A stretch of DNA of 64,000 nt from Sordaria brevicollis (taxonomy: Eukaryota; Ascomycota; Sordariomycetes; Sordariales; Sordariaceae). Position 1 is the stretch's first letter. Each line of letters begins with the position of its first letter. This document shows positions 12,001 to 23,879 of this stretch, piece after piece. The position numbers were made by a program, and so were the translations under genes. The DNA lies in the NCBI GenBank assembly GCA_033439795.1, contig JAUTDP010000001.1:2852001-2916000 (forward strand). Direction: 5' to 3'. The notes below the pieces were generated by a model that did not search any database, had not been told where the DNA came from, and saw nothing but the letters and a program-made list of their open reading frames with translations.

Positions 12001-13368
12001 ATGCCTTCCCTTACCAGGCGCCTGGGCTACGTGCTCGGAGTGCTTTCCTTGGGCGCTAGCCTAGCCCATGGCCAGTCCATATCCACAGTCAACGGCGAGG
12101 AGATAACCATGTTGACGGGCACAAAGACACAACATACCACATCGATACCAACAAACTTATACCAGACATATACCACGCGCATCACGCTTGGAACGACCAC
12201 GGGCTCGGAATCTACCATCATCGCCTCGGTCTCAGGAAACGTCAGCGATGTCGCCCTCACTTCAGCATTGGCTTCCGAGACTTCCAGCGCAACGCTGAGC
12301 TACCTGACGGGCACTAACTCGCACTCGACATCGACCTCCAACTCGACTGCATCGAGCACAGAATCTCCAAAGCCGGTACCGACTAACACACGGCCGTGTA
12401 ATAACTATCCCGAATTCTGCGACCGCAAGTACAGCAACATCACCGAGGTCGGATGCCACAACAGCCCCTTTGTCAGGTCAGGTTCTTTTGCTGCGAACCA
12501 AGCGCTCAGCGTCGTCGACCAGCTCAACGACGGCGTTCGTTTCCTCCAGGCTCAGATTCAGTTCAGTCCTAACGATACGGTTCCGCACTTCTGCCATACC
12601 AGCTGCGACCTCTTTGATGCCGGCCCCATCACCGAATGGCTGACCACCGTCAAGGATTGGGTCGTGGCCCATCCCTATGACGTCGTAACCATCTTGCTTG
12701 GCAACGGCAACTACTCGACTCCCGACTTCTATGTCCCCCATATCGAGAAGACGGGCATCCTTCGCTACGTCTACACGCCGCCTGTTGTGCCCATGGCACT
12801 CGACGACTGGCCAACCTTGTCGCACATGATCCTGACTGGTCAGCGCGTCGTCATGTTCATGGATTATATGGCCAACCAAACTGCCTATCCATGGCTTCTG
12901 GACCAGTTCAGCCAGATGTGGGAGTCTCCATTCGATCCGGTCGACCAAAACTTCCCGTGCGTTGTTCAGCGTCCGCCTGACCTGCCGCCCGACCAGGCCA
13001 AGAACAGGCTGTATCTGTTGAACCACAACCTCAACGTGGAGACCAGCCTGCTCGGCAACACCATCAATGTGCCGGACACGGCCCGGATCAACATCACGAA
13101 CAGCGCGGAGGGCTTCGGAAGTCTGGGATTGTCGGCAAACAACTGTCGATCAGATTGGGGCCGGCCGCCAAACATTCTCAACGTGGACTACTACAACATG
13201 GGAGAGTATCCCGGTAGTGTCTTTGAGGCGGCGGCGAGAGTCAACAACGTGACGTACAACAGGAAGTGCTGCGGCGAGGAGGCCAGCGCGGCTGGCAGGA
13301 TCGAGGCCATGTTGAAGTTGCCTCTGACGCTCGGGTTGATGTGGGCTGCTTTCTGGACACTGGTCTAA
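12001..13368 (+). CDS. Secreted PLC-like phosphodiesterase, probable GPI anchor
   Basis: A single exon encodes 455 aa. Residues 1-24 are a signal peptide (hydrophobic VLGVLSLGASLA, then AHG|QS). Residues ~25-128 are a Ser/Thr-rich, glycosylatable stretch. From ~130 to 400 lies a PLC-like TIM-barrel domain with RPCNNYPEFC, GCHNSPF (H153, in the place of the first catalytic His of PI-PLC X domains), LNDGVRFLQAQ, CHTSCDLFDAG (H199) and a long NPxY-free barrel half. Many N-glycosylation sequons are present. The C-terminus is a hydrophobic tail after small residues, typical of a GPI signal. Fungal members of this family are cell-surface proteins of poorly known substrate. Enzyme activity is inferred, not certain. 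The in-frame codons upstream of 12001 start only with TTG, so the ATG at 12001 is taken. Confidence 0.82.
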   Translation: MPSLTRRLGYVLGVLSLGASLAHGQSISTVNGEEITMLTGTKTQHTTSIPTNLYQTYTTRITLGTTTGSESTIIASVSGNVSDVALTSALASETSSATLSYLTGTNSHSTSTSNSTASSTESPKPVPTNTRPCNNYPEFCDRKYSNITEVGCHNSPFVRSGSFAANQALSVVDQLNDGVRFLQAQIQFSPNDTVPHFCHTSCDLFDAGPITEWLTTVKDWVVAHPYDVVTILLGNGNYSTPDFYVPHIEKTGILRYVYTPPVVPMALDDWPTLSHMILTGQRVVMFMDYMANQTAYPWLLDQFSQMWESPFDPVDQNFPCVVQRPPDLPPDQAKNRLYLLNHNLNVETSLLGNTINVPDTARINITNSAEGFGSLGLSANNCRSDWGRPPNILNVDYYNMGEYPGSVFEAAARVNNVTYNRKCCGEEASAAGRIEAMLKLPLTLGLMWAAFWTLV

Positions 13369-14032
13369 TTATCAGGTCGTGACCCGTATATATCGGTGGC
13401 TGGGTTGTATTTTGTTTTCCTGTTCACATCTGGCTTTTTGTCCCGGATGTGTATAGCATTTGCATGGCGTTACGGTTCTGATGAGGGGAAGACGGTAGAA
13501 GTCTGGACATAGAATTAGCTTTTATGAAGATATTGTTAATCCATACTCTTTTTCTCCTATGCTTCGTGTTCGATGGCTCGGTATCTTCTCGGCCGATAGC
13601 GGTCAACGGTGTAGACGATTCTAGGCCTTCAACTCATCGCGGAGTCGGAATGACGTCTGCGGGGAAACTGACACACTTCAAGATCTCAAACCTTCAACTG
13701 AAAAAGGTGCCAGCCGAAACCCTGCCGCGTGCATCCCGTTTCAGTTTAGCGGCGACATCGGGCGACATGAGCCGAACCGAGGTACAATCGGCTTCCCCAC
13801 GTCCACGCGACACAAGGACGACTCGGCACCACTCGGCGACTGTCAATTAACAATCCATCAACTTCTCCCCCACAACTCTCTTCCCCGTCTTTCTCTCCAC
13901 AAACCTTCTTTCTTTGACGTCGTCTACCGCGCTTATACATATACGCCGACTCCTCCTCGTCCCATCTTTCAACTCTGTCAACATCACATCCTCAAACTTT
14001 CAAGGATCTACCTTTCGTCAAAACCTTTCACA
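13369..14032. other. Intergenic region and leader of the cytochrome b5-like gene
   Basis: It includes the 3' UTR of the PLC-like gene and the promoter of the next gene. A TATA-like CTTATACATATAC lies near 13931-13943, about 90 bp before the ATG at 14033, and CT/CA-rich leader sequence follows. No separate gene is seen. Confidence 0.45.
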
Positions 14033-14469
14033 ATGTCTCAGACCTTCACCAAGAGCCAGGTGGCCGAGCACAAGGACGATAAGTCCATGTACATTATCAT
14101 TGATGATGGTGTTTACGATATCACCAGTATGTTGCCCTCCCTTCACTTCGCCCTCCACCGCTTGTCTCATCCCTTTACCCTCTTCTCCCTTGCGCCACCC
14201 CTCGGCGCATCCACCAGAGAAACCCCAACAGCCAGCCGACACGACAAACAAACATACAACACAATGATGAGATGAAGAATGGTAACTGATACTGACACGA
14301 AAAAAAAATAGACTTCCTCGACGACCACCCCGGCGGCGCCAAGATCCTCAAGCGCATGGCCGGCAAGGACGCCACCAAGTCCTTCTGGAAGTACCACGGC
14401 AAGAGCGTGCTGGAGAAGTACGGCACCAAGCTCAAGGTCGGCACCTTGGCTGAGGCTGCTAAGCTATAA
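14033..14469 (+). CDS. Small cytochrome b5 heme-binding domain protein
   Basis: Two exons, 14033-14126 and 14312-14469, give 83 aa. The 185-bp intron has a GTATGT donor, a CTGAC-like branch site and an ATAG acceptor. The whole protein is one cytochrome b5 fold: YIIIDDGVYDITNFLDDHPGG contains the heme-ligand motif HPGG with H37, and the second axial His is probably H60 in FWKYHGKSV. No transmembrane anchor, signal peptide or fused reductase or desaturase domain is present, so it is probably a soluble electron carrier or heme-binding accessory protein. The start ATG lies in a good context (CACAATGTCTCAG). A specific redox partner cannot be named from sequence. Confidence 0.88.
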
Positions 14470-16451
14470 GCTTGTCGTTTAAGGGGAGCTGAGGGGTGTG
14501 TGTTGAGTCAGGAGTTGAGAAAAGATGGCGGCAGGACGGTGGTGACGGGGAAAATCATGTCCGGCGCAAAGAATAGGAAGCCGACAAGCAGTGCGCAAGG
14601 CTTCCTTTTCAATCCGGTTCCCGGTACGATCCGCGATGGATGTAACGCCCACGATCACGATCTAATTCGACCGGTCACCCATTTCGTCCCAGTCAGCTTC
14701 TGTGGACCTGATCGGGCGGACATGGGGCCCTCATGTCCCTCCGTCAGGCATGACTTGTGGTCGTCAGAATTGGCGATGTGCGGAATCGGACTCTGGCCAT
14801 CGATAAGCTTGAGTGAAGGATATGAGCATGGATGGAAGGAATCCATGATTTAGGAAAACAGGACCTAGAGAAGGGAATGCTCGACGGAGCGAGAAGCAGC
14901 ATGAGCGGGCGATTATATACCCCGAATCTTGTATAGCGAATGGGAATTTTTTTGAACACTCAACCCAATCTGAAGCCGAAGTGGTGCTGTTCAAGGTTGC
15001 CTGCCGCGCCAGTCATGAGAGCGAGCGTGCATGGCGCATGTGAGTGTCAACTCATGATCGCCTCCCCGGATTTTCTTGCATGGCATACGTTCCTTAGCAT
15101 CGCCGTTGCCACTTGTTGCATCGGTCACATAAGCTCCCCTGCCTTTCATTCGGAGTCGTTGTGTCTGCGTGGATTTACATTGCATCTGATCTGTACATCT
15201 GTCTGTAACTGTAGCCATACCGGTACCGTGGGTATCAAGATTATTCGATGGTATCCTGTTTTCATTGAGTGGTGTCTTGACAGCGTTTGGGAGATCGCGG
15301 AATTATTGGTGCTTCGTACTTGAAGTCTATATTTTTGTCAGCATAATCAATTACATCTAGCTGCGGGATAGGACAGCGAATGCGTTAGAAGTGAAGCGAG
15401 CCACTCTTGCTCGCTTCGGACCTACGCTCTTACCTAGAAGCAACGGCGTTAGAACCTCCTCGAGGTTTGGGCATGTTCGGACAACTGTTTTCTGCAATTT
15501 TTTTTCCTTCTTGTGCCACGGGCAACGAAAAAAAATCAATCACCACCTCACGTTACTTCACTTCACCTGCCGTGGTACGATAGTACCTCTCGCCAGTCTA
15601 AATTCTCAAATGAAGGGTGGTTAGCTCTTTCTAATATTCCGATATCTACTCTAACGTTTAGGCAAGAGCGGCCAGATGCAAGAGGATTTATAGGCAAGAA
15701 CATTCATCAACAGTCAATGACTGGGAAGGAAGGACACAAGTGAGGGATGGTTCCCATTCTTAGATTCTGTTAACTTCTAAACTTGACGAGTAATGGGGAA
15801 GACTGCTTGAATCTCTCAAGGTTTCAAGTACTGTTTGAATCCTTCAGTCACCACGGATAACAAATAACACAGGTCGTTGAAATATACCTGCCGTGTGGTT
15901 CCGAGAACTTGACCTTTTGTCTTCTTCTTTTTGGTCTAATGCATACCTCCTTGCGAGAAAGACGCTGATTTTACTTTGTAAATGGCATAAGACGGGACAT
16001 TGTGAATTAGGCGAGGTTGTTTACGACTAGAAAGTATAGACTTCGGAAGTGTCGCATCATGATTATTATGCAAGCGCAGAAATCTTTATGATAAGGAATT
16101 ATGTAGATGGTCTTATGATGTTGGCAATCTCTCTGTGGCTGGGCAACAGGTCCTATATAGGATTATTTCTCACTTCGATGCTCCAAAATCAGTTGTGTCG
16201 ATACCTAGTAACGTTACCTTCTTGCGCAAACTCGGATGAATTTTCTCGTTATATAGCGTATTTTCCGTTAGATAGACAAGGTATATCAAGGTGAGGTCTC
16301 GAGGTGAAGGTTAAATCCGATGAAGTTGACAATTAAGTCAAGCCCCCACAAACTCCTGTTGTTTACCATGTCCGCACGGCTGTCCTCATTTTCTCCTGTC
16401 TTCCCCGATATCTACGTTTCTTATTTCAGAATCAGGCAAGGGTTTCCGGTA

Positions 16452-16517
16452 GGTGTTCCCCGAGGAGGTGTAGCACGGTGAGACCGAGTGTCCCCCGGCG
16501 AGTCTGGTGTTCCCCGG
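16452..16517. repeat. Degenerate triple repeat GTGTTCCCCG
   Basis: GGTGTTCCCCG occurs at 16452, a variant GAGTGTCCCCCGG at 16486, and GGTGTTCCCCGG at 16506. The surrounding bases (GGTG, GAGG) are also partly repeated. Function unknown. Confidence 0.5.
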
Positions 16518-18320
16518 TGATGGTTAGTTTCAGGTCTTGCAAAGCCAGAGACCAAGATGAAACAACCGCCAGTGCAGCCGCTAAACTTGGTTTGAACTTG
16601 CCATGCCCTGCCTATCATGTTTGAACTTGGTTGTTTGAGCACTTCTAACGCCCAATACGGAAGAAACCGAACCGCAAATGTTTGGAATGCTGTTGACTAG
16701 ACTCGTTTATAGTGTTGTTTGTTCCTTCTTTCGTTCGATCTGAGATTTTCCTCCTCCCTTTCTAGACGGGGAGCTGTTCCGGACGTTGATAACCAGCAGG
16801 TATTGGCCGGCAAGGTGTGCGTCAGCCCGGAGATCAACCGCACCAGCCGCACCGTTACCGCACCGCACCGCGCCAAAATTGATGTGAGATCAAGGGCAAC
16901 AAAGACGCGGAAATGAGAGGACCAGCGGTTACGCGCGTATGAAAGGTACTTGCGTGTACTCGTACTGGTTGTAGGTTTCCTCGTACTGGCCCGCGAGTTA
17001 GTCATAACCCGCGCTGGCGGGCAAATGGCAATCACAGTCCGTTGCCCATGGGGTTACGGGCTCGGCGCACGCGGGGAAAGAGTTTGCGTGACAGTGGTAT
17101 ACGAAATGGAACGTGTGACAAAACGGATGTACGAGTTTATGGTAGTCGGCTATATGTGCTGTATTGGCTGTTGTTTCTTCTCGGAAGAACTGGGAGTGAT
17201 GATTTGAGGTAGGTAGTTGACGTGAACGCCGGCTTGGAGATATTGTATGTTTGGTGTCCATAAAAAGATTCAGTGCGGCAGTTTGAGCCAAGCTCCAGAA
17301 CTCGGACTGCCCAAAACGGTCTTTGCTGTTACTACGGCTGTTTGCCGAACCTCAGTTCCCTGTAAAATCTCTGCTTCCGTCAAACCTTCCGAAAATGGGT
17401 TGTTCCAGGACTGAATAATGAGCAATGAGACCAGCGTCCAAGTAATCTTGGGTAAAATGTTGATGTACAGGAACTTTATGAAGCCTGTTCGAACAGTCAT
17501 ACACTACCACTTGGCAACTTTAAGAGACAACCGGCAGTTCGACGACTTAACCAACGTCCTGGCCGGTTGAGATCGAGATCTGGTTTTCTATCGAGTACCT
17601 GATCAACTTCAGATCTCCGTCGCTTACGTAGGCTGAGGTGTACGCAGGAGAGCCTCTGCACACCGCAACTTGAAACTGAAGCCGGATCTTGAGCGCAAAC
17701 AGACACAACGGCAAGGCAGGCTGCCCTGACAAGATGATTGTCGGGGCATTATTTGCTTCCCATGGCAGCTTGACAGGGTGCTTGGTTGTCGGTCCCGTCA
17801 ACACGTGTAGTCCAGGGTCTGTATATGACGTCTCCTTGCGCGAGACATGAGAGAGCCGGGCACGTAGCATAGTGCAAAAATAAAATAACCTCGTTTCGAC
17901 ATGCTTCGAATTTGCTTGGCGGTCATCCCAGGTCGGCGGAAAATCCGGGGTAATATAAGGGAAAGGAGGGAAATGAACGGTAGGGTGCCGGAAAGGAGCC
18001 CCGACAGCCGAACTGGTGCTAGTATGGGGGTTATGGTAGGTCGTTAGGCGTAACGGCTTGCAGCAGTCCTTCCGTGAAAAGTCGCATGGCTTCCAGGGGA
18101 AAATGTACCTTAGGACCTGGTTTGATGACACTGACGGGGTTACCTTGACACCACTATAGGCGAAGATCCGAGTTCCAGAAGGTTTCTTGAAACGGAATCA
18201 GCCACGGATCCATAGCTAAAATAGGAAGATGGGTCAAACACCGGTGACGGTTATGGTGGGTAAAGGGAGGAGAGGATGATTGAAGGGTGTCTCGATATTC
18301 GTTTTTTCATGAAGCGCTTT

Positions 18321-18435
18321 GACGGCCACTTGGCTATACGGAAGGGACTGTACTTGACCCGTCCGTGGTTGCAAACATTTGGGCAGCCAAGCAGCGGGAA
18401 ACAATCCTGAATTGGACGGCCACTTGGCTAGACGG
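18321..18435. repeat. Pair of near-identical 21-bp direct repeats
   Basis: The units at 18321-18341 and 18415-18435 share 20 of 21 bases (GACGGCCACTTGGCTA, then T or G, then ACGG). They lie 94 bp apart in noncoding sequence. Confidence 0.65.
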
Positions 18436-20110
18436 CAATACGGAATTGTGCCTATACAGTTTCCCGAGGCTTTGTAGACACTGCAAGGCTGGTGGCAACC
18501 GCAGTTACAGCACAGACATGAAAGCATCACCTATTTCCCTGGCGGTGTGGGAAGGATTGTTGACAATGCGATAATGGCATGGTGGACTATGGCTGCGACC
18601 ATGGTTGGCATGTTCTGGTTGTTTTGCCGCCCTCGTAAGAAGCCATCGGTGCTTATACAGCGCCGCCCGTGCCATATTTCAAGGTCAAAATTCCTACCAT
18701 TGGCATTAATCGGGACTGCTCCCGGTAATGTTGGTCAGGACTCGGCTTGGAACCGCCATGATAGAGAACCGTAGGTGGACAGCGCCGTGACACCAAATCT
18801 CTCTCGTGGAAAGGAAAACTGGGTTCCGAAGGCACCAGCCACTGCGACGGTGAGACTGGTGTCTGAATAACGGATCCAATGGAAGTTAGGTATCTGCTTT
18901 TTCTGGTGACTGTGAAACCATGGAATTTGGGCGTATCGAGCCGTGTGAGGGCACAAGTGTCATCAAAGAGCCGACGGACGAGTCTTGTGTCGTCGAAGGT
19001 GTGAGGTTGATGTTCCGTCAGGTTAGAAATGGCTGCACCCCACAAAAAGAGTTCAGGTGAAGTCGTGAACCACTGTACGTATGTACCTGCCTAACACGCA
19101 GGGCTAGCCCCCCTAAAACGATGCACGAAAAGTGGAAACGTGGAAACCCCACGGGGGACCCCCCAACTTCGGACAACAAGTCTAGCCCCAACCCCAACCC
19201 CGGCCCGTTGTCTTTGTCGCGCTGAATTGCTGCTGCCAGATGCACGACTGCCAGTGACTTTCAGCATCCATCCCCTTCAGTCTCCGTCCGCCACTGCCCA
19301 GTCCACATCTTCATCCTGTTTATCTTTCTGGTCATTCATGTCATTCACGAGCTGCGAATCCACGACTGATGCGTCTTGCGCAACTCCAGCGATCAACCAA
19401 TGCCAACCAGGTCCAGCCGTGTTCCCCCAGCTGTGGTGCCAACTGTCCGATTCAGATTGCTGTCTCGTCTTTTTTGCGCCTCTGTTCTTGACTGAAGCTT
19501 CTGTTATGCACACCTGTTTCTAAATGGAAATTCTGGGTCATTGCCCCGGGACCAGGACCGTGCTGTCAGGATCCAAGATGAATCAAATCCATGATGAGCT
19601 TCAACCAGGGACGGCCTCCTCGGTCGGTGAGTGTCGACATCCCTTTCCCGCTGTTGTAATGTCGCAAGGTAAGGTACCTCTACCGTACATTGTACACTTT
19701 CCTGGCAGCATTCCTTTCAGCCTGCCACCGGGCTCGCCATCGATCTCATCGCCCATCGGTCAAGCACCCGGGTCTTCATTCACCGCGTGCATGCCACCAT
19801 CAGCAATACATAGGGAAACATAGGGACACAGCTATGTGTAAGCCGGTGCCATTTGAGGGCATTGTTCCGCAGGGAGGAGTGCTCCAAGTGCCCTCCGAAA
19901 AGGCCCGTATCAAGGTGGATGAGCAATGGTTTGCTTTTTTCTCCCATGTCAACTCCCGTGCACGTCTTTTGGACGGTCCGTTTCGCCCATTTGCCGTTGA
20001 AGAACCTTTCTTATTGCGGCCATTCATGCCGCCCCAGCTAATAAGAGATAAGACACATTTCGGATGTCAGAGTGCCAAATTGTTTGTGGTGACTTGCAAG
20101 AGGAAGTACC

Positions 20111-20127
20111 TTTTTTTTTTTTTTTTT
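20111..20127. repeat. Poly-T tract (17 T)
   Basis: An uninterrupted T run starts the CT-rich region leading to the small gene at 20734. Such tracts are common nucleosome-depleting promoter elements in fungi. The role here is inferred. Confidence 0.6.
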
Positions 20128-20552
20128 AACCTCACTCCCGTCCTTCCCCAGATTTGCTCTTCCCTTCCCCCAGACCCCAGTCCCCAGTCCAGTCCCCACT
20201 CGCAGTTCCGTCTCTCCTTCCCTCCCATCAAACCTGCCATCTCATCAATACCTCTTTCCCCAACGGCAAGTTCCACACCCTTCAGGTTCTCTGGCCGGGC
20301 CCGAACTGGACCATAAAAGAATTTGTTGGTCTCAACTTTCTCCCTTCGAACTTCCCCCTCCTCTACAATTTCACGGCCCCGACCACTTGGAAAGACCACA
20401 CATCGTTTGCTCGTCGGACTCTCCGTACTACAATCATCATAAAACAAGCCACGAATCTCGCCCAACTCGACAATCTCGGACCAGACTACCGCCATCAAAC
20501 ACAGACCACACTAGATTCGTCTCGACTTCTCGTCTATCCCCGACCTGTTCAC

Positions 20553-20560
20553 TTTATAAG
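20553..20560 (+). promoter_or_regulatory. TATA-like element upstream of the small orphan gene
   Basis: TTTATAAG lies 181 bp before the ATG at 20734 and about 100 bp before a probable 5' UTR intron. It sits inside a 670-nt segment without any ATG. Position and context fit a core promoter. Confidence 0.4.
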
Positions 20561-20661
20561 ACCCGGCTTGGGCTTCGTCACCTCCCCGTTCTCGAGACAT
20601 ATCTTCTCAGACAACCATCCACATATTCAAGACTTCTACAACTACCATACTTGAGCGTAGC

Positions 20662-20721
20662 GTAAGCTTCACCTTCCTTGACTGCTCCCTTCACTTGGAC
20701 GACTTAGCTAACTTTGATCAG
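20662..20721 (+). other. Probable 5' UTR intron of the small orphan gene
   Basis: GTAAGC donor at 20662, GCTAAC branch site at 20707-20712, acceptor ATCAG ending at 20721. The 60-bp length is typical of the other introns in this window. It is inferred from splice signals only. Confidence 0.55.
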
Positions 20722-20733
20722 AATTCTTTCACA

Positions 20734-20964
20734 ATGCCTTCTCAAATCGCACAGCCTACCCCCATCTCGGTTCCTCGCCCGAACCTGGGCGTCATGACGT
20801 CTCAAGACCTCTTCGCTAGCGTCAATGCTTCCTTCAGCAAGAACAGCCAGCCTTCGACGCCTAGTCACACAATTCAAGAGAATGACTATTCGGTGCCTGC
20901 TCCTCCTCCTCCAAGCCCCGTCAGCTTCCGGGATCACCATTGGCCATCTACGGTTCGCCGTTAA
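20734..20964 (+). CDS. Small orphan protein (76 aa) behind a spliced, ATG-free leader
   Basis: I do not recognise the protein. The 76 aa are Ser/Pro-rich with no membrane segment. Visible blocks are MPSQIAQPTPISVPRPNLG, MTSQDLFASVNASF, a PAPPPPSP run, and a C-terminal HHWPSTVRR that looks like a conserved linear motif. The case for a real gene rests on context. No ATG occurs between about 20066 and 20733. A canonical 60-bp intron (20662-20721, GTAAGC donor, GCTAAC branch, ATCAG acceptor) ends 12 nt before the ATG. A TATA-like box lies at 20553. The start context CACAATGCC is good. A short stress- or development-regulated protein is possible, but no function can be assigned. Confidence 0.6.
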   Translation: MPSQIAQPTPISVPRPNLGVMTSQDLFASVNASFSKNSQPSTPSHTIQENDYSVPAPPPPSPVSFRDHHWPSTVRR

Positions 20965-22909
20965 AGTCGGCCCCGGCTGTTCTTTTCAAGGTTCGCGGGT
21001 CGAGCACCAGAGCATGTCTCACTTCAAGGGAGGCCGTATAGGCCGTAATCGGGAGGCTCTTGTACAAATACACTGTACCACTTCATCACCCTCTTCGTTG
21101 CACCAGCAAGCAAGCATTCTTATTTCGTCAGGGTCGGAAGCTTCTCAGCGAGAGACCCTCAGTTGTCTTTTATTTTTCCACGGTACATTGGGCAACACAA
21201 AAATCACTTGGAGTCACGGCGGGGTGTAATGGAGTAATGGGAATGGGCGCGCACAAAAATGGGGTTGGGAAAAGGCCTTTGTCGTCTTTTGGTTCTTCGG
21301 TTTCGACACATCCTTATTACATCACACTCAGAACTCTCGCGAGGATAATGGTCCTTCATGGCAGACAAATACAAGCTGTGCTTTAGTCTAATGCTACAAG
21401 AACGTACCTCAGTTCGACTGCCTTCAGCCCCAGCCGACATGACTGATGTGACATGATGATCTGGTTCCCTCGGCAACCAAAGGTCAATAATTCGCTACTC
21501 AGATATGACGCTAGAACTAAGTGATCGTCTTTTCTGTCCTCTGCCGTCCCCAACAAAAAGCACTGCAATACTGCATCAGAACTGACTGATCGTTTCCACC
21601 AGTTGTCGTCACTAACCATATTATTGGACGACTAACACCAACCTCGTCGGCATGCCCCCAATGATATCCCAAAGCCTTCATGTCTTGGTTCTCAGTCGTC
21701 TAGACCAAAGACCCTATCTCACAAAAACCAATATCTCAGCCCTTTGGCGATTGGTCTTATGTTATCAGCACTAACATCACACTAACCATACATCTTCATC
21801 ACTCGCCCATCTTGCTGTGTCTTTGCGAATGGGTTGCAAAACAAGGGTCCACCACTGTCATCATCACAAACACGACGCCCAAAAACGATTGGCTTGTTAC
21901 TATAAACACTAAACAACACTACCATTAAGCTAAAGGTTCCTACCCGCCGATTAACACAGCAAGTCAGGAACATCCGGACTCTCAATGAAAGACCAAAACA
22001 GCCTCACTTTTTTGAACTTGATCCTCAACTTCTACATGATCGACAGAATCCAAGGAGAAATCTCGTATAAACGAACAGAAATGATTGCGTATACTATTTG
22101 TTACGCGAAGCGCGAGGAATCGATCTTCGGTTCTGCTTGGCTGAAGCACCAGCTGCCACTGTGGACCTTGACCAAGCCTGATTTCTCCGAGAGCGAGCTG
22201 GGCAAAAGAAATCTCGAAACAAGCAGATCCGTTCGAGACCTTTTCACTGCCTCTAGAGAGTCGCAAGGTCGTAAGGTTCGCAAGGTGTCGTTCGATCGAC
22301 CACAAATCGATCGTCTTTCATTCTCATCGCTCGCTCCATTGCCAAATATAGAAAGGGCCGAACGGCCCGGTGGCAAACAACAAAGTGGATGGAGGTGGAA
22401 ATCCCCGGGATTGTCGTCGACGGTTAACGAGACAAATGGAAGAGACGATGACCCCCACCCCATGTACCTCTATGGAGCGCCCAGGTGCCCTAAAAAGGGA
22501 TCCCTGAGGACCCCTAAAATGTCCACTTTCTGCAGCTGCCAAGATGCATTTCCGCATGTTAAGGAGAATGCAATGTAACAGGCACTTGCACTAACACTTA
22601 TAGTTCCTCCACTCTTTTCTCCATGGGGATTGTTGTTGTCGTCCGAACTTCCCTCTGTTAACAACCTACCTCTAACAACTACGGAGTTCGGATGACCGAC
22701 GGCAGGGTGAGCCTACGGGTAAACTTCAAAATTTCACGGAAGAACTTCAACTGATCACTCCCCGCCACTTTGCTTTTGGAAGATAATCGGGAGACTGGTG
22801 ATGGCACCATGGAAAATGGCACGACAACATCGGACGGACGGTATAATTTCTTGGTGGTGAGTCGAGGTTGAGGCTGTTTGGACATACTCTCTCCAATTCA
22901 TCAGTCTGG

Positions 22910-22929
22910 GTTCACTTCATGAAGTGAAC
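22910..22929. repeat. Perfect 20-bp palindrome
   Basis: The half-site GTTCACTTCA is followed immediately by its exact reverse complement, with no spacer. It lies in noncoding DNA. It could be a dimer-binding site or a chance event. Confidence 0.7.
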
Positions 22930-23879
22930 TCTACAGGTATTAGTGAGATACAGGGCCTCGATCCATTTACTCGAGTCACGCTGACAACTGAAGAACTCTC
23001 AAAATCTTGGACCATCACCTCATCAACTTCCCACTCAGGTCTTCGTTGGTGATCCAATCGTCACCACTGATTTTGAGTCTATGTAGCACAGCCATTAACC
23101 ACCTTGTGAAGTTGATGATCATTGCACAGCAACCATCATGCCTTTCATTGAATCATAGACATGGCAGAAGAACCTCCGCAAATTATGACCCCAGATTTCA
23201 CCCCATGAAACCGAAAAGAGCGAGTCACATCAAATGACCATGGAACTTCGAGAAGGCTGCCAGCCCACCTCACCGTTAGAGAGCATATTATTATTCGTAT
23301 GCATCACATCTCGATCGGTCTCAAGAACTCCAAGCCATCCCCCTTTCAGCCTTTCCACTTAGACCGGCGGTTGTAGCGAGAAAATGGAAGTCATGGAAGC
23401 GTCATTATCATGGCATGTCGTGTAACTCTCCACAACTCCCCCAACTTATCTCCCAGTTTACCCCATAGGTATCACAAACTCAGGCACCAGCCGCCTGTGC
23501 AACAACCGGCGTACCTACTTGTTCTCACCTTGAAACATCTTCATTACCGACGCCATACGTTGCTCTCAGCCGTCAACACGAGAAACAAGAATGAATCAGT
23601 GACTCACCAACAGTGACATGGCGGATGGGTTTAGTACAACGGACAGATTCAAGTTTTAGTTCGGGAGTACGGGAAGATCCGAGATATATCTTCCTTTATT
23701 CTATACCCTGATTTACGTTATATGTATGGTGCCTTAGACAAAGCTGGAACTAAGACCCAAGTCAAACAAGCTGCTTCTCCAGAACCCATAGTAGAACTGA
23801 GAGATGAGAAACCCCCCGAAAATGATCAGGAAGGCATGTCCTGCTGATTTATAAAGTTGAGGACTTGATGTTACAGTGC

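Larger units (their letters stand above)
14470..20110. other. Gene-free stretch of about 5.6 kb
   Basis: Base composition is normal to mildly A+T-rich. ORFs on both strands are short or lack any recognisable domain or convincing splice structure. Short repeats at 16452-16517 and 18321-18435 are listed separately. No tRNA or 5S rRNA was recognised. Unannotated noncoding transcripts cannot be excluded. Confidence 0.5.
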
